Source: Sporolactobacillus pectinivorans
Lineage (GTDB): Bacteria; Bacillota; Bacilli; Bacillales; Sporolactobacillaceae
DNA: 64,000 nt
Assembly (NCBI RefSeq): GCF_002802965.1
Contig: NZ_NXGA01000001.1
Coordinates: 2,551,961-2,615,960 of the forward strand
Direction of reading: 5' to 3'
The position numbers were made by a program, and so were the translations under genes. Shown here one piece after another: positions 36,180 through 45,855 of this stretch. How positions within the stretch are numbered: the stretch's first letter is position 1; each line of letters begins with the position of its first letter. The notes beneath the pieces were generated by a model. That model searched no databases, had not been told where the DNA came from, and was given only the letters and a program-made list of their open reading frames with translations.

Positions 36180-37451
36180 CTACTCATCGCTTTTTAAGTT
36201 GTTAAAAGAATTTCTACCATGCAGATACAATTCTCCAATCACAGCCAGCACAATCGGATAAAGAATGGCCCAGCCACTAAAAAGAAATATGGCTATACTT
36301 GTGAATAAAGAAATAAGCGCCATAAACCAACCAGTCGTTAAGGGCTTCAAAATTTTAATGGCGGCCAGCATTGTAAAGATATAAGATACGATAAAAACCG
36401 TACCGGGTCCCTTTAAGAGTGTTCCAATACTAGGTTTAAGCCATCCAAAAATGACTAAAACACCGAAAAATACTGTCCCGAGCGCAGCTAAAACCCTTGC
36501 CGGCGTTAGGTGTTTTGGATGTAAAACCGCAAAAAAAGATGGAAAGTTTCCATCTCTCGCCTGAGCATATACCATTCTTGAAAACCCGGCAATGTTTGCA
36601 TGCACGGTACTGAAAGTAATAAACAGAGCCAAAGCCGTAGTAAAAAAAGCGCCTGATGCTCCTAAACTTTTTGACACTAGCATGTTTAATGAAGCGATAT
36701 GATTTCCACCATATGAATGGGTCCCAATGGTTACGAAAGAAATGGAAATGTATAAAACTGAAATACAAGCTGCGCCTAATAATAAGCTAATAGACATATC
36801 CCTTTTAGGATTTTTAAATTCCTCTGACAAAGGAGTAATCATTTCCCAACCCACAAAAGAGAAAAAAACCATCACGGACGTTGAACCTAATGAAAACCAT
36901 CCATGGGCAACAAAAGGATAAAATGCGCTGAATTTTACGTGAGGAATGGAGACAATAATTGCGGTAACAAGCAGACTGAGAATCATAAAAATGGCAACCA
37001 CGCTGACTTTAGAAGAAACTTCAATCCCTTTCATGTGTAAAAGCAAGGAGGTTGCGAGCATCAAAAGGGCGATGCCAATGACTTCCCAAGTATCTAGCGG
37101 TTCAATATAGTTTATGTAGTAAGCCCCCGTTAACGCAATCGTCGGAACGCCGACAGGAACGGAGCCAAGCATGATCCAGCTGAGTATTGAACTTGCGTGA
37201 GAGCCGAACGCTGTTCTGACATATGCTGTGATGCCCCCGGCACTGGGAATTAATCTCGCAAGATGTGCCATTGTCATTACAATAGGAAAAGACAATAAGG
37301 ACATGAAAATCCATGACAAAAGAGAAGCCGGCCCGGCACTATTTGCAGTAATCGAAGGCAGAACCAAAATGCCACAGCCAAGCACTGCCGAAATTGTTAA
37401 AGTCGTGCCTTGCACCCAAGTGATGGTGCGATTTAATGATTGTTGCTTCAA
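36180..37451 (-). CDS. APC-family amino-acid permease, YjeH-like
   Basis: A permease of 423 residues with twelve hydrophobic segments. Helix 1 holds GCGILVLPSI, as in the APC superfamily. It resembles YjeH, an amino-acid exporter. The TTG at 37451 follows AGAGGAG. An Lrp/AsnC-type regulator is divergent from it, with a perfect palindrome between, as in regulator-exporter pairs such as Lrp-BrnFE. Export of an amino acid is therefore likely but unproven. Similar in sequence to the APC gene at 45856. Confidence 0.82.
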   Translation of the reverse strand: MKQQSLNRTITWVQGTTLTISAVLGCGILVLPSITANSAGPASLLSWIFMSLLSFPIVMTMAHLARLIPSAGGITAYVRTAFGSHASSILSWIMLGSVPVGVPTIALTGAYYINYIEPLDTWEVIGIALLMLATSLLLHMKGIEVSSKVSVVAIFMILSLLVTAIIVSIPHVKFSAFYPFVAHGWFSLGSTSVMVFFSFVGWEMITPLSEEFKNPKRDMSISLLLGAACISVLYISISFVTIGTHSYGGNHIASLNMLVSKSLGASGAFFTTALALFITFSTVHANIAGFSRMVYAQARDGNFPSFFAVLHPKHLTPARVLAALGTVFFGVLVIFGWLKPSIGTLLKGPGTVFIVSYIFTMLAAIKILKPLTTGWFMALISLFTSIAIFLFSGWAILYPIVLAVIGELYLHGRNSFNNLKSDE

Positions 37452-37522
37452 AATGTTCTCCTCTTTGCTCTATGTATTTTTATTAATTATAGATGGCTTC
37501 ACCAGGCAGGCACATGGTATGA

Positions 37523-37557
37523 TTAATTTATTAAGCGATGATCGGTAAATAAATTAA
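37523..37557. promoter_or_regulatory. Inverted repeat between APC permease and Lrp-type gene
   Basis: TTAATTTATT (37523-37532) and its exact complement AATAAATTAA (37548-37557) are separated by 15 bases. AT-rich palindromes of this type suit Lrp/AsnC proteins; binding is inferred. Confidence 0.6.
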
Positions 37558-37603
37558 CGGAAAAGATAACAATTTTATTAATAATTAAGGCGGATGATCT
37601 TGA

Positions 37604-38038
37604 ATGGATGAAATTGACTTAGGCATTCTCTCAGAATTGCAGGAAAATGCCCGCCTGACAATGATTGAGTTGGGTAAAAAAGTAGGTTTAACCTCTCCTT
37701 CAGTTACAGAACGTGTCAGGAGACTGGAGGAACAGGGCGTGATAAAGAAATACACTGCCCAGATTGCTGCGGAAAAACTAGGTAAACGTGTTACTGCTTT
37801 TATTCTGATGGAGCCAAGGGATTGTAAGAAATATGCGCAATTCGCTACCGGGCATCCGGATGCTATTGAATGTCACCGGATTGCCGGAATGTACAGTTAT
37901 CTAACAAAAGTTGTGACAGAGTCTGTTCATACACTTGAGGACTACATTAACGATTGCCTGAAGTTTGGAAAGCCGACAACGTTGATCGTCTTATCTTCAC
38001 CACTTGAACAGAAGCCTATAAAATCAAATACCCAGTAA
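37604..38038 (+). CDS. Lrp/AsnC-family regulator
   Basis: A protein of 144 residues. The helix-turn-helix lies at about 4-60 (ARLTMIELGKKVGLTSPSVTERVRRLEEQG). The C-terminal RAM-like ligand domain contains ECHRIAGMYSYL. AAGGCGG precedes the ATG at 37604. It is divergent from the YjeH-like permease, so it probably senses an amino acid and controls that gene. Confidence 0.88.
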   Translation: MDEIDLGILSELQENARLTMIELGKKVGLTSPSVTERVRRLEEQGVIKKYTAQIAAEKLGKRVTAFILMEPRDCKKYAQFATGHPDAIECHRIAGMYSYLTKVVTESVHTLEDYINDCLKFGKPTTLIVLSSPLEQKPIKSNTQ

Positions 38039-38078
38039 TCAGCTGGATAAGGCTTAATCTTGAGGAACGTGATGCACG

Positions 38079-38288
38079 ATGAAAAAGAATGCGTATTCAG
38101 TGACGGACAAAATTAAGATTTGTATTTTCGGATTAATGACTGCCGGATCCCTTATTATGATGATTATTTCTTTATTGAGAGGCTTCAATTCTTTTAGTCA
38201 CGCGAGCTTGTTAATCACCAGCGTGCTCGTATTGATCAGTTCTTCTCTTTCACTTTACCGGGCATTGCGTCAATCAGAGCTTTGGTGA
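38079..38288 (+). CDS. Small two-helix membrane protein
   Basis: A protein of 69 residues with two hydrophobic segments (about 13-31 and 42-58). GAGGAA precedes the ATG at 38079. It follows the Lrp-type gene by 40 bases and may be cotranscribed. The family is not recognised. Confidence 0.55.
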   Translation: MKKNAYSVTDKIKICIFGLMTAGSLIMMIISLLRGFNSFSHASLLITSVLVLISSSLSLYRALRQSELW

Positions 38289-38486
38289 AGTCGTCTGCCT
38301 TCACAAAAAATATGAAAATTCACTCTACCGCAACAGATCATCCGGTTGCCCGAGTGTGCCAGATCTAAAAGCTCATACAAATCGCAAAAACGTATTTATT
38401 CGGTTTTTCACCCGTTTTGTTCCACCCGCCAATATTTTCCCTGAGCTCTCCTGAGACTGAAAATCACATGTATTTCTCTGATCCTC

Positions 38487-38538
38487 TTGTAAACCGGATT
38501 AAAGTCATTTATACTAATCATTGTACACATTGTGTATA
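38487..38538 (+). promoter_or_regulatory. Promoter and operator of the GntR-ABC operon
   Basis: TTGTAA (38487-38492), a 17-base spacer and TATACT (38510-38515) form the promoter. Directly downstream is a near-perfect palindrome, TGTACACA-T-TGTGTATA (38522-38538). Its position is typical of repression by YtrA-type GntR proteins, the first gene of the operon. Confidence 0.7.
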
Positions 38539-38576
38539 TTGTGCATACCCATTGATCACAATAGTGAGGCTTTTGC

Positions 38577-38960
38577 GTGAAAATAATTTTAAAAAATACT
38601 TCGGATCTGCCTTTATATCAGCAAATTAAGGATCAGATCAAAACGGCTATTCTGAATAATGAGTTAAAAGCGGGTGAGCAGCTCCCCACCATCCGCGCGC
38701 TGGCCAATGATCTCCAGGTCAGTGTATTAACGACGAAAAGAGTCTACGCCGAACTGGAAGCCGAGGGTTTCATTCTGACCCGTGTTGGCAAGGGCTCCTT
38801 TGTCGCTCCCGAAAATTTAGAACTGTTCACCGAGTCCAAGCGGAGGATGGTTGAGGCAAAGCTCTCAGAAGTTTGCCGTATGGCCCATCAACTCGGCATC
38901 CGTGCAGATGAGCTTCATTTAATGCTGGATCTGCTTTTTGAGGAGGAGAATGAGAAGTGA
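38577..38960 (+). CDS. YtrA-subfamily GntR regulator
   Basis: A protein of 127 residues. A GntR winged helix (YQQIKDQIKTAILNNEL, then LPTIRALANDLQVS) is followed by a short C-terminal dimerisation segment, the YtrA layout. GTG start at 38577. It precedes an ABC ATPase with a 4-base overlap. YtrA-type regulators usually repress their own ABC operon, often in response to envelope stress. Confidence 0.87.
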   Translation: MKIILKNTSDLPLYQQIKDQIKTAILNNELKAGEQLPTIRALANDLQVSVLTTKRVYAELEAEGFILTRVGKGSFVAPENLELFTESKRRMVEAKLSEVCRMAHQLGIRADELHLMLDLLFEEENEK

Positions 38961-39832
38961 CATCCATTTTAGAGGTTGAAAACCTGACGAAAAATTTTGA
39001 TCGTTTTTGCTTGAATCATCTCTCTTTTTCGCTAAGAAAGGGCTGCGTCACCGGCTTTATCGGTGTTAATGGAGCAGGTAAGACGACGACAATTAAAGCG
39101 ATTCTCGGCCTTATTTCAAGAGATTCAGGAAGTATCCGTTTTGATGGCAGGGACATGGATGACAGTGAAAGAAAAGTAAAAAATCGAATCGGTTTTGTCA
39201 TGGATGAAGGCTATTTTTACGAGCTGATGACGCTGAAAGAAATGAAAAATGTCATTGCGCCCGCCTACAGCAATTGGGATGAAGCCGCTTTTTCAACCTG
39301 GATGAAGCGATTCAACCTGAATCCGAGTCAGAAGATCTCTGCTTTATCTAAGGGCATGCGGATGAAATATGCCGTCGCACTGGCGCTTTCGCATCACGCC
39401 GATATGCTGATTATGGACGAACCGACGAGCGGTCTTGATCCTTTGATACGGAGCGAATTTATGGACATTCTGCTCGATTTTATGAAAGAAGAAGGAAAAA
39501 GTGTTTTCTTTTCCACACATATTACTTCCGATCTGGATAAAATCGCTGATATGCTGATTCTGATCGATGATGGAAATATTCTGCTGAATGAAGAGAAAGA
39601 TGTTCTGCTCGATACACATGCACGGGTAAAAGGCGACAACGAATGGATTAATGAAGAAACACGGCCACTGTTTTTAAATTTGCGCCAATCATTGTATGGG
39701 TTTGACGGATTGACCGGTAAAAAAAGCGAAGTGCGACGGCTGATGCCTGAAGCAGTCATGGAACGGCCGGAGATCGAGGATATCATGCTGGCCTATATTG
39801 GAGGTGGAAAACATGTTACTTCCGCTCGTTAA
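38957..39832 (+). CDS. ABC transporter ATP-binding protein
   Basis: A protein of 291 residues. Walker A is GVNGAGKTT, the signature is the relaxed ALSKGMRMK, Walker B is LIMDEPTSGLD and the switch histidine is in STHITSD. The C-terminal 75 residues are an extension typical of YtrB-like ATPases. The GTG start follows GAGGAGGAG. It overlaps GntR before it and the permease after it, so three genes act as one unit. Confidence 0.88.
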   Translation: MTSILEVENLTKNFDRFCLNHLSFSLRKGCVTGFIGVNGAGKTTTIKAILGLISRDSGSIRFDGRDMDDSERKVKNRIGFVMDEGYFYELMTLKEMKNVIAPAYSNWDEAAFSTWMKRFNLNPSQKISALSKGMRMKYAVALALSHHADMLIMDEPTSGLDPLIRSEFMDILLDFMKEEGKSVFFSTHITSDLDKIADMLILIDDGNILLNEEKDVLLDTHARVKGDNEWINEETRPLFLNLRQSLYGFDGLTGKKSEVRRLMPEAVMERPEIEDIMLAYIGGGKHVTSAR

Positions 39833-40460
39833 AAAAGACTTTATACTTATTAAAAAATATCTAGCATTTCTCGTCCTTTTCGCAGCAATAGCACCCGTTT
39901 ATATGTCCCAATCACTTGCACCTGGGAGTGATCATTCAATTTTATTTTTCTTAGTCGTTTTTGTATTAGAGTACGTATTATTTTTCCAAATTGCCAGATA
40001 TGAGGTTCAGTATCGGGGATCTGCCTATCTTTGTGCTACTCCTTATACGCGAAACGCATATGTCGAGGCAAAATATCTTTTTATCTTGCTTGTGTTTATT
40101 GGCGTCACGCTCATCCAGATCGTCACTTCATTATTCGTACCATCGATGGCTGAAGGAATAACGCTTCAATCGTTGGGGATCACCCTGCTGATTCTTAGTC
40201 TGTCATTCGGGATCATCATACCTGCGCTGTTTAAATTTGGCTATGATAAATTAAAATTTGTGTTATATTTTATGATTATATTAACACCCTTTCTACTTAC
40301 CCCTCTCGTTCGCTGGTATCAATCATCGGGCATCAGTTTATCTGTTCCGCTTCCGATCCCGCAAACGATCCGGACGTTTCTTCTCTATTTCATTGCTTTA
40401 CTCATTTGCTTCGTTTCGATGTTCATTTCAATAAAAATTTACGAAAAAAAGGATCTTTGA
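39813..40460 (+). CDS. ABC-2 family permease (ABC_membrane_5-like)
   Basis: A protein of 215 residues with six hydrophobic segments. The start LLPLVKKDFILIKKYLA and the YEVQYRGSAYLCATPYTRNAYVEAKYL loop match the ABC-2 permeases paired with YtrB-type ATPases. GGAGGT precedes ATG 39813, 20 bases inside the ATPase gene. It is probably an exporter for envelope-active compounds, given the YtrA-type regulator. Confidence 0.8.
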   Translation: MLLPLVKKDFILIKKYLAFLVLFAAIAPVYMSQSLAPGSDHSILFFLVVFVLEYVLFFQIARYEVQYRGSAYLCATPYTRNAYVEAKYLFILLVFIGVTLIQIVTSLFVPSMAEGITLQSLGITLLILSLSFGIIIPALFKFGYDKLKFVLYFMIILTPFLLTPLVRWYQSSGISLSVPLPIPQTIRTFLLYFIALLICFVSMFISIKIYEKKDL

Positions 40461-40571
40461 ACATTTTTAAGACGGGCAATCTATAAAGGGCAAAATAGAC
40501 TGAATCACATTGATGCCCTGCAAAGGAAATCCTTATCATTTTCAAATAAATTTAAAGCTATGCACTGACAC

Positions 40572-40615
40572 AAACGAGTTGCATCTAATTTAATTACGAT
40601 GCAACTCGTTTGGTT
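40572..40615. terminator. Terminator between the ABC operon and the LysR gene
   Basis: A perfect 14-bp stem, AAACGAGTTGCATC (40572-40585) with GATGCAACTCGTTT (40598-40611), loop of 12 bases. It lies between convergent genes. Confidence 0.82.
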
Positions 40616-40655
40616 TAGCTTTTATTGGACTTGTAATTCTGGTCATTTGGTGCAT

Positions 40656-41546
40656 TCATTCATTGATCATCAAATAGCCATTTTTTCTCACGAATGCCAC
40701 AAAAGATTGGAGGTTAAATTCTTTTTTTCTGCTTTTCAAATAGGTCAGATAGATTGTCATGTCCGGGATGGATGTTTTTGATTGATAATCGATGGGTTTG
40801 AGTTTACCCTTTTTTATCCACTCCCGGGCGACACTCTCCAGCATGAAGCCCAGGCAATCAAGATTCATGATTAATTTTAAAGCGAGTCCGGAATGATCAA
40901 CACGCGCTGCCACTGTGGCGTATTTTCCAAATTCATTTTTAAACCAATCCTCATAGGCAATACCCCAATTCTGGTACAGCAGCTTGTGGCTGTGAAGCAG
41001 TTGCTCACGGGATAGAGTCTGAACGCCTTGATAACGATCACTGTTTCCAACCAGGATGATCCGCTCATTTCGAAAAAGAACTTTTCCAAAAACCGGCGAA
41101 CGCGGCGGGATCAGAACAAAGGCGACATCAATTGTGCCTTCCTGAAGCCGATTGATTAAATGTGATGAATGGTCCGTCACCATTCTTACAGATACCCTTC
41201 CTCCCCCGCAAAGTTTCTCAATTAATGTATAGATTGAGCTGTCCCAAATTGTGTTTAATCCGCCAATGACAATTCGATAGTCATATTCTTTCCTGATTTG
41301 CAGTTCCGTTACAGCCTGTCTCATTCTACCGACGATCTTACCTGCATCATCGAGAAAAGCATGGCCATCCGGCGTTAACCGAACATAACGTGTTCCACGT
41401 TCAAATAACTTTCTGCCTAATTGTGTTTCCAGTGCTTTGATTCTCACGGTTATTGTCGACTGGACAACATGCATCATCTCAGATGTCTTAGTAAAACTCG
41501 ATGTTTCCGCGAGAGTCAGGAATGTTTCCAATTGTTCCTGATCCAT
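40656..41546 (-). CDS. LysR-family regulator
   Basis: A protein of 296 residues. The helix-turn-helix (ETSSFTKTSEMMHVVQSTITVRIKALE) lies at about 15-42 and a substrate-binding domain follows. AAGGAAAG precedes the ATG at 41546. It is divergent from the MFS gene at 41678 over a 131-base AT-rich gap, so it is the likely regulator of that exporter. The ligand is unknown. Confidence 0.9.
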   Translation of the reverse strand: MDQEQLETFLTLAETSSFTKTSEMMHVVQSTITVRIKALETQLGRKLFERGTRYVRLTPDGHAFLDDAGKIVGRMRQAVTELQIRKEYDYRIVIGGLNTIWDSSIYTLIEKLCGGGRVSVRMVTDHSSHLINRLQEGTIDVAFVLIPPRSPVFGKVLFRNERIILVGNSDRYQGVQTLSREQLLHSHKLLYQNWGIAYEDWFKNEFGKYATVAARVDHSGLALKLIMNLDCLGFMLESVAREWIKKGKLKPIDYQSKTSIPDMTIYLTYLKSRKKEFNLQSFVAFVRKNGYLMINE

Positions 41547-41677
41547 GATCCGGTCTTTCCTTTATTTATTATTTTCATTAATACTATTAAAATTATTCGT
41601 TTATCAAATAAAAGTCAACGCTTTAAGATTAAGTTAACCCATGAAAAGAAACAGAAAATTAAAGAGGCTGGTTAAAT

Positions 41678-42868
41678 ATGAACACGTTAAAGAAAATGAC
41701 CCCTAAGCTCATGCTGATTCTGTTCGGTTTACTGCTTACCAATACAGGTTCGTTTATGATTCTCCCCTTCTTAAGTCTGTATCTGAGTAACCTGAACCTG
41801 TCCACAGCTATGATCGGATTTGTCCTCATGGTCAATGTCATCTGCCAGCGCGGTCTGACATTCTTCGGAGGCATGCTGAATGATCAGTTTGGTGAGAGGA
41901 AGCTGTTAATCATTGGCCTGTCTGTCCGACTGACAGGCTACATTCTATACAGTTTTGCTGGTCATCTCTCGCTGATCTTCGTGGCTTCCGCTTTTGTCGG
42001 CCTTGGCGGCGCTCTCTTTGCACCCGGCCTGATGGCAACCATTGCCAAACTGGCCGGTGACTTAAAACCGGAAGTCTTTGCACTGCGTAATGCAGTCATT
42101 AATGTTGGTTCATCATTGGGGCCGATTCTGGGCGGAGTACTCTACCAATACTCTGTTTTCTGGGTATTTATGCTGACTTCTATGGCCCACTTTATCTTTC
42201 TGCTGTTCATTATTTTCAGCGGACCGCGTGATATCAACGCAAAGAGGAGAGTTCCAGTCATAGGTCTTTTTCGCTCTGTCATTCAGAATCGCGCCATTTT
42301 GATTCTTACCTTAATGAATACCATTTTCTGGTTTGTGTACAGCCAGTTTAATTTGGCCATACCGCTGTACATGAAAGATGTTTTTCGAGAGCCTTCACTG
42401 ATCGGATTATTATTCACGATTAACGGATTATTCGTGATTCTGCTTCAATTTGCGATTGCGCAAATGATTTTTCGGAGATCAGCGAGCAGAACTGCCTTGT
42501 TATACGGGTTCTTTTTTATGAGTTCTGCTTACTTTGTTCTTGGTCTGTTCCCTTATTTACCATTCATCTTCCTCTTTGTCCTGCTCTGTAGTACCAGTGA
42601 AGTGCTTGTATTCCCGACAATTGACAATTTGGTCTCCGAACTGGCAAACGCGGACTTCCTCAGCACTTATTATGGCTTTGTTGATATGGGCTGGGCCGTA
42701 GGGGCAACTCTTGGCAATCTTTTGGGCGGTATTTTCTTTGGTTTCGCTCAAGCGAATCATCTGTTGCCACTCGCCTGGTTCAGCTATGGAGCACTGGCTT
42801 TGATTGCTGTATTTTTTGTGTTTCTGCTTGGTTACATAGGACAACCTGCTCTTAAAACGCATCGCTGA
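41678..42868 (+). CDS. MFS transporter (MdtH-like)
   Basis: A protein of 396 residues with twelve predicted helices. The early helices (LLTNTGSFMILPFLSLYLS) and loop 2-3 (GGMLNDQFGERKLLIIG) resemble MdtH-type exporters. AAAGAGG precedes the ATG at 41678. It is divergent from the LysR gene and convergent with another MFS gene 23 bases away. The substrate is unknown. Confidence 0.83.
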   Translation: MNTLKKMTPKLMLILFGLLLTNTGSFMILPFLSLYLSNLNLSTAMIGFVLMVNVICQRGLTFFGGMLNDQFGERKLLIIGLSVRLTGYILYSFAGHLSLIFVASAFVGLGGALFAPGLMATIAKLAGDLKPEVFALRNAVINVGSSLGPILGGVLYQYSVFWVFMLTSMAHFIFLLFIIFSGPRDINAKRRVPVIGLFRSVIQNRAILILTLMNTIFWFVYSQFNLAIPLYMKDVFREPSLIGLLFTINGLFVILLQFAIAQMIFRRSASRTALLYGFFFMSSAYFVLGLFPYLPFIFLFVLLCSTSEVLVFPTIDNLVSELANADFLSTYYGFVDMGWAVGATLGNLLGGIFFGFAQANHLLPLAWFSYGALALIAVFFVFLLGYIGQPALKTHR

Positions 42869-42891
42869 ATGAGTGCACATTTTCTGGAAAG

Positions 42892-44091
42892 TTATTTAAC
42901 TTTATCAAAAGCATTATTTTTATCTCCCGGATGTTTATGGTGTTTGCTGAAGATTCCACTGCCGGCATAAATCAACAGTGAAACGATATAGGCTGTGACA
43001 GTAAAGAAGGAAACACCTGTAAATCCGGAGAAACGGCTGAATAATAAACCACCGATGATACCGCCAATGGTCGTTCCCGCATACATCGCCGCATTGGCCA
43101 GAGCCGAGACCGTTCCTCTTGCCGTTGCTGTCAGGCTTTGCATCGTGCTCATAAAGACTGGAAAAACGTATCCCCCTGTTAAAAAGATCAGAAATAAAAC
43201 AGCTTCTGCGGCAACCAGCGAATGAGAGAATGGCAAAATGGAATATAAAATGATATAGGCACAGAAAGACAGGAATAGGGACCTGGCCTCACCTAATTTT
43301 CGAATCAGGCTGCTCCCGAAAAGCGATCCGATCGCGTTCCCTATACCTAACACGATCATAGCTGTCCCGACTGCTGCAACGTGAAGTGAAAAGCTGGAAG
43401 AGTACCATAAGCCGATAAAAGAAAAGGCTTCAAAATTTCCTGTCTGAAAAATAAAATAGGCAAGCATATAGTTAACGGCTCTTGGCGTTTGAAACAAACC
43501 GCTATAGACACGTAAAATAGACGGTCTTTGTTCCATATACCTGGCAGCAGGGATCGGCGGAAGAAATGCCGAAATAATGCACAGCAAGATAATAGAGCAT
43601 CCTGCCGTGACAAAAAAAGGCGCGCGCCAAGACAGAGCTGCGAGATAACTGCCGACAGGAAGGCCGACCACTTGCGAAATCGACAGACCGGCCGTTGCGT
43701 AGCCCATTGATTTAACGATATCTTGCCGAGCAACAAGCTGAGGGATTGCAGCCCAGACCTGTGAACCGACGAATGTTGCGCCAATGCCTGCAAGCAGTCG
43801 AAAAAGAACCATTGTCCAAAAGGTGGAAGATAATCCGCATAGAAAAGTAGACAGTGAAAAAACAATCAGTCCGAAAATCATCACTTTTTTGCGATCCAAT
43901 CCATCGGATACGGGTCCTACAAATAATGCAGATATGGCATATCCTAAAGCATACGAACTGACCATCCAGCCGGAAATTTCAGTTGGGATTTTATAGGCTG
44001 CCGTTAAAATCGGCAGCAGTGGTGAAATGAGAAACGTGTCTGTGCCAATAAGAAATATCATAGAAAAAAACAGAAGTGAAACTTTTTTCAT
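42892..44091 (-). CDS. MFS transporter (DHA1 type)
   Basis: A protein of 399 residues of the DHA1 group (AraJ/YdhP-like). Helix 1 holds FLIGTDTFLISPLLPIL, and loop 2-3 is GPVSDGLDRKKVMIFG. GAGGAG precedes ATG 44091. A PaaX-type regulator is divergent from it. It may export arabinose-like sugars, nucleosides or drugs; this is family knowledge and not proof. Confidence 0.83.
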   Translation of the reverse strand: MKKVSLLFFSMIFLIGTDTFLISPLLPILTAAYKIPTEISGWMVSSYALGYAISALFVGPVSDGLDRKKVMIFGLIVFSLSTFLCGLSSTFWTMVLFRLLAGIGATFVGSQVWAAIPQLVARQDIVKSMGYATAGLSISQVVGLPVGSYLAALSWRAPFFVTAGCSIILLCIISAFLPPIPAARYMEQRPSILRVYSGLFQTPRAVNYMLAYFIFQTGNFEAFSFIGLWYSSSFSLHVAAVGTAMIVLGIGNAIGSLFGSSLIRKLGEARSLFLSFCAYIILYSILPFSHSLVAAEAVLFLIFLTGGYVFPVFMSTMQSLTATARGTVSALANAAMYAGTTIGGIIGGLLFSRFSGFTGVSFFTVTAYIVSLLIYAGSGIFSKHHKHPGDKNNAFDKVK

Positions 44092-44257
44092 CAATTTGAT
44101 CTCCTCATGTTTTTCTATTAAGGATCCGGATCCCTTCTCATATTTTATAACATTATTTATAACGTTCGTCTATTATTTAGTTATTTTCTGAGTAATATCC
44201 ATTACAGGCAATAATAAAATCGTGTAAAATAATTCTATAAGAAAGGATCTGATCCGC

Positions 44258-45067
44258 TTGCTTTCATTGGAAAAACAGCTTTTATATATCCTGATGAGAA
44301 AACCCAATATTGAAGTGTCTGAACTGCTTGGCATTTATCGGGGGAGGGATTATTCTGCCCAATCTATCCGGAACGCCATTTCCCGATTAAAAAAATCCGG
44401 ATATATTGATCACCGGGGGCGCGCTTACTTTCTGACTGCCAGCGGATCCCATTTTATCAAAGCCTTTCAGGACAAGCTTTTGCTTAAGGATCACGATTGG
44501 AATGGCAGCTGGCAGCTGGTGGTGTACCAGATACCCGAGCCACTCAGACGAGCCCGCAACACACTGAGGCAGGAGCTGACGGATCTTGGATATGGCCAGC
44601 TCTTCCAGAGTGTCTTCATCTCACCTCACGATCAAAGTCTCTCCGTCAGGCAGATTTTTTCAGATCTCAATATCCAGCCTTACGTGAATATTTTTTCAGG
44701 GCATTTCATTTATGGAGATGTGAAAACGAGAATGCAGGAGATTTGGGATCTGAAAAAAATAGAATCCTTGTACGTTGACTTTATTTCGTGGACAAAAGAT
44801 AAGAGCGTTTCTTGGGTGAAGCAGGAATCCATTGATTCCTGGGATGCATTCTTTCATGTTCTGGAATTGGGGGAGCGTTTTGGAGCTATTTTACTGAAAG
44901 ATCCGATGCTGCCGGCTCAATTTTTGCCGATGAACTGGCCTGGGGGAGAAGCCTGGAAAACGTATCGTCTTCTTTTCACAAAGCTGGCTGCTTCTGTTGC
45001 AGATAATCAGGAAATCATTAAACTGATCAAAGATGATGTTGGGGAAAAGCTGGTTAAGCCGGTTTGA
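44258..45067 (+). CDS. PaaX-family regulator
   Basis: A protein of 269 residues. The PaaX N-terminal winged helix covers about 1-70 and includes YSAQSIRNAISRLKKSGYI. The central block WQLVVYQIPEPLRRARNTLR and the C-terminal LPAQFLPMNWPGGEAWKTY are family signatures. PaaX represses phenylacetyl-CoA catabolism in proteobacteria, but no paa genes are here. It is divergent from an MFS gene, the likely target. TTG start, AAAGGA upstream. Confidence 0.86.
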   Translation: MLSLEKQLLYILMRKPNIEVSELLGIYRGRDYSAQSIRNAISRLKKSGYIDHRGRAYFLTASGSHFIKAFQDKLLLKDHDWNGSWQLVVYQIPEPLRRARNTLRQELTDLGYGQLFQSVFISPHDQSLSVRQIFSDLNIQPYVNIFSGHFIYGDVKTRMQEIWDLKKIESLYVDFISWTKDKSVSWVKQESIDSWDAFFHVLELGERFGAILLKDPMLPAQFLPMNWPGGEAWKTYRLLFTKLAASVADNQEIIKLIKDDVGEKLVKPV

Positions 45068-45089
45068 TCTCTGTAAGGTTTGAAAAAAA

Positions 45090-45118
45090 GCAGGAATTGT
45101 AAAATGACTCCTGCATTT
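45090..45118. terminator. Terminator between PaaX-like and DUF5063 genes
   Basis: GCAGGA (45090-45095) pairs with TCCTGC (45109-45114), followed by ATTTCTT, between convergent genes. Confidence 0.55.
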
Positions 45119-45119
45119 C

Positions 45120-45584
45120 TTATGCGAGATAAATATCCCGATTGATCAAATAATGTAATGCACGCATAGCATCAATGGCGTGGGCTCCCCAGTGCATTTC
45201 AAAGTTAAATTTCCAATGCCAGACTGCCTCCTTATATTTCTTTTGCTCGTACAAAGAAATGCCCTCTTTTAAGTCATGGTATATGTCTGAAATATCATCA
45301 GTCAGGCTCCCTTGAATTGGTTCGTCTGGCTGGTAGGGATTGAATACTTCCCAATAGGTATCGTATTTCTTTATCTTCAATTTGGGATAGGACACGTCCA
45401 CTTTGGTAGACTTTGAAGTTTCAAGAGTAACTTGCGGTAAATCCAGCCCTTTGTGATATAAACGTAAGAGATTTTTAAGAAGTTTATTAAATTTATTACG
45501 GTTTTTGCACCTGCCCAGTAAATCAACAAAATCGCAGAAGTCATTGGCTGATTTGTAAAAGTCTCGTGTTCTGGCTTTATTCAT
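45120..45584 (-). CDS. DUF5063 family protein
   Basis: A protein of 154 residues of DUF5063. Conserved features are DTYWEVFNPYQPDEPIQGSL, DDISDIYHDLKEG and the C-terminal WHWKFNFEMHWGAHAIDAMR. Soluble, function unknown. CGGAGAAAG precedes the ATG at 45584. The upstream gap to 45855 (271 bases) has an inverted repeat GTTACA/TGTAAC at 45602-45618 but no gene. Confidence 0.82.
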   Translation of the reverse strand: MNKARTRDFYKSANDFCDFVDLLGRCKNRNKFNKLLKNLLRLYHKGLDLPQVTLETSKSTKVDVSYPKLKIKKYDTYWEVFNPYQPDEPIQGSLTDDISDIYHDLKEGISLYEQKKYKEAVWHWKFNFEMHWGAHAIDAMRALHYLINRDIYLA

Positions 45585-45855
45585 TATACTTTCTCCGCTC
45601 TGTTACATTTGTTGTAACTTGTTTGGTGCGTCGGCACGTGTGGACGGGTCATTTGTTTTGATAAACCAGTTCTGTGTTATCGCTTTATGCTACTTTCTAT
45701 ATCGATACGTGTTCCAGTAAGCGCAGGTTTCGTTCAATCAGCCGACTGATCGGAGAGAGGATGATCGTGTTTCTTACTCGGGAGATGCCTTTCCTGTCGA
45801 TGTAGCCTATACAGCTGATGTGTTAGCTTTTAACAGCCTTTCTGTTCCCATTATT

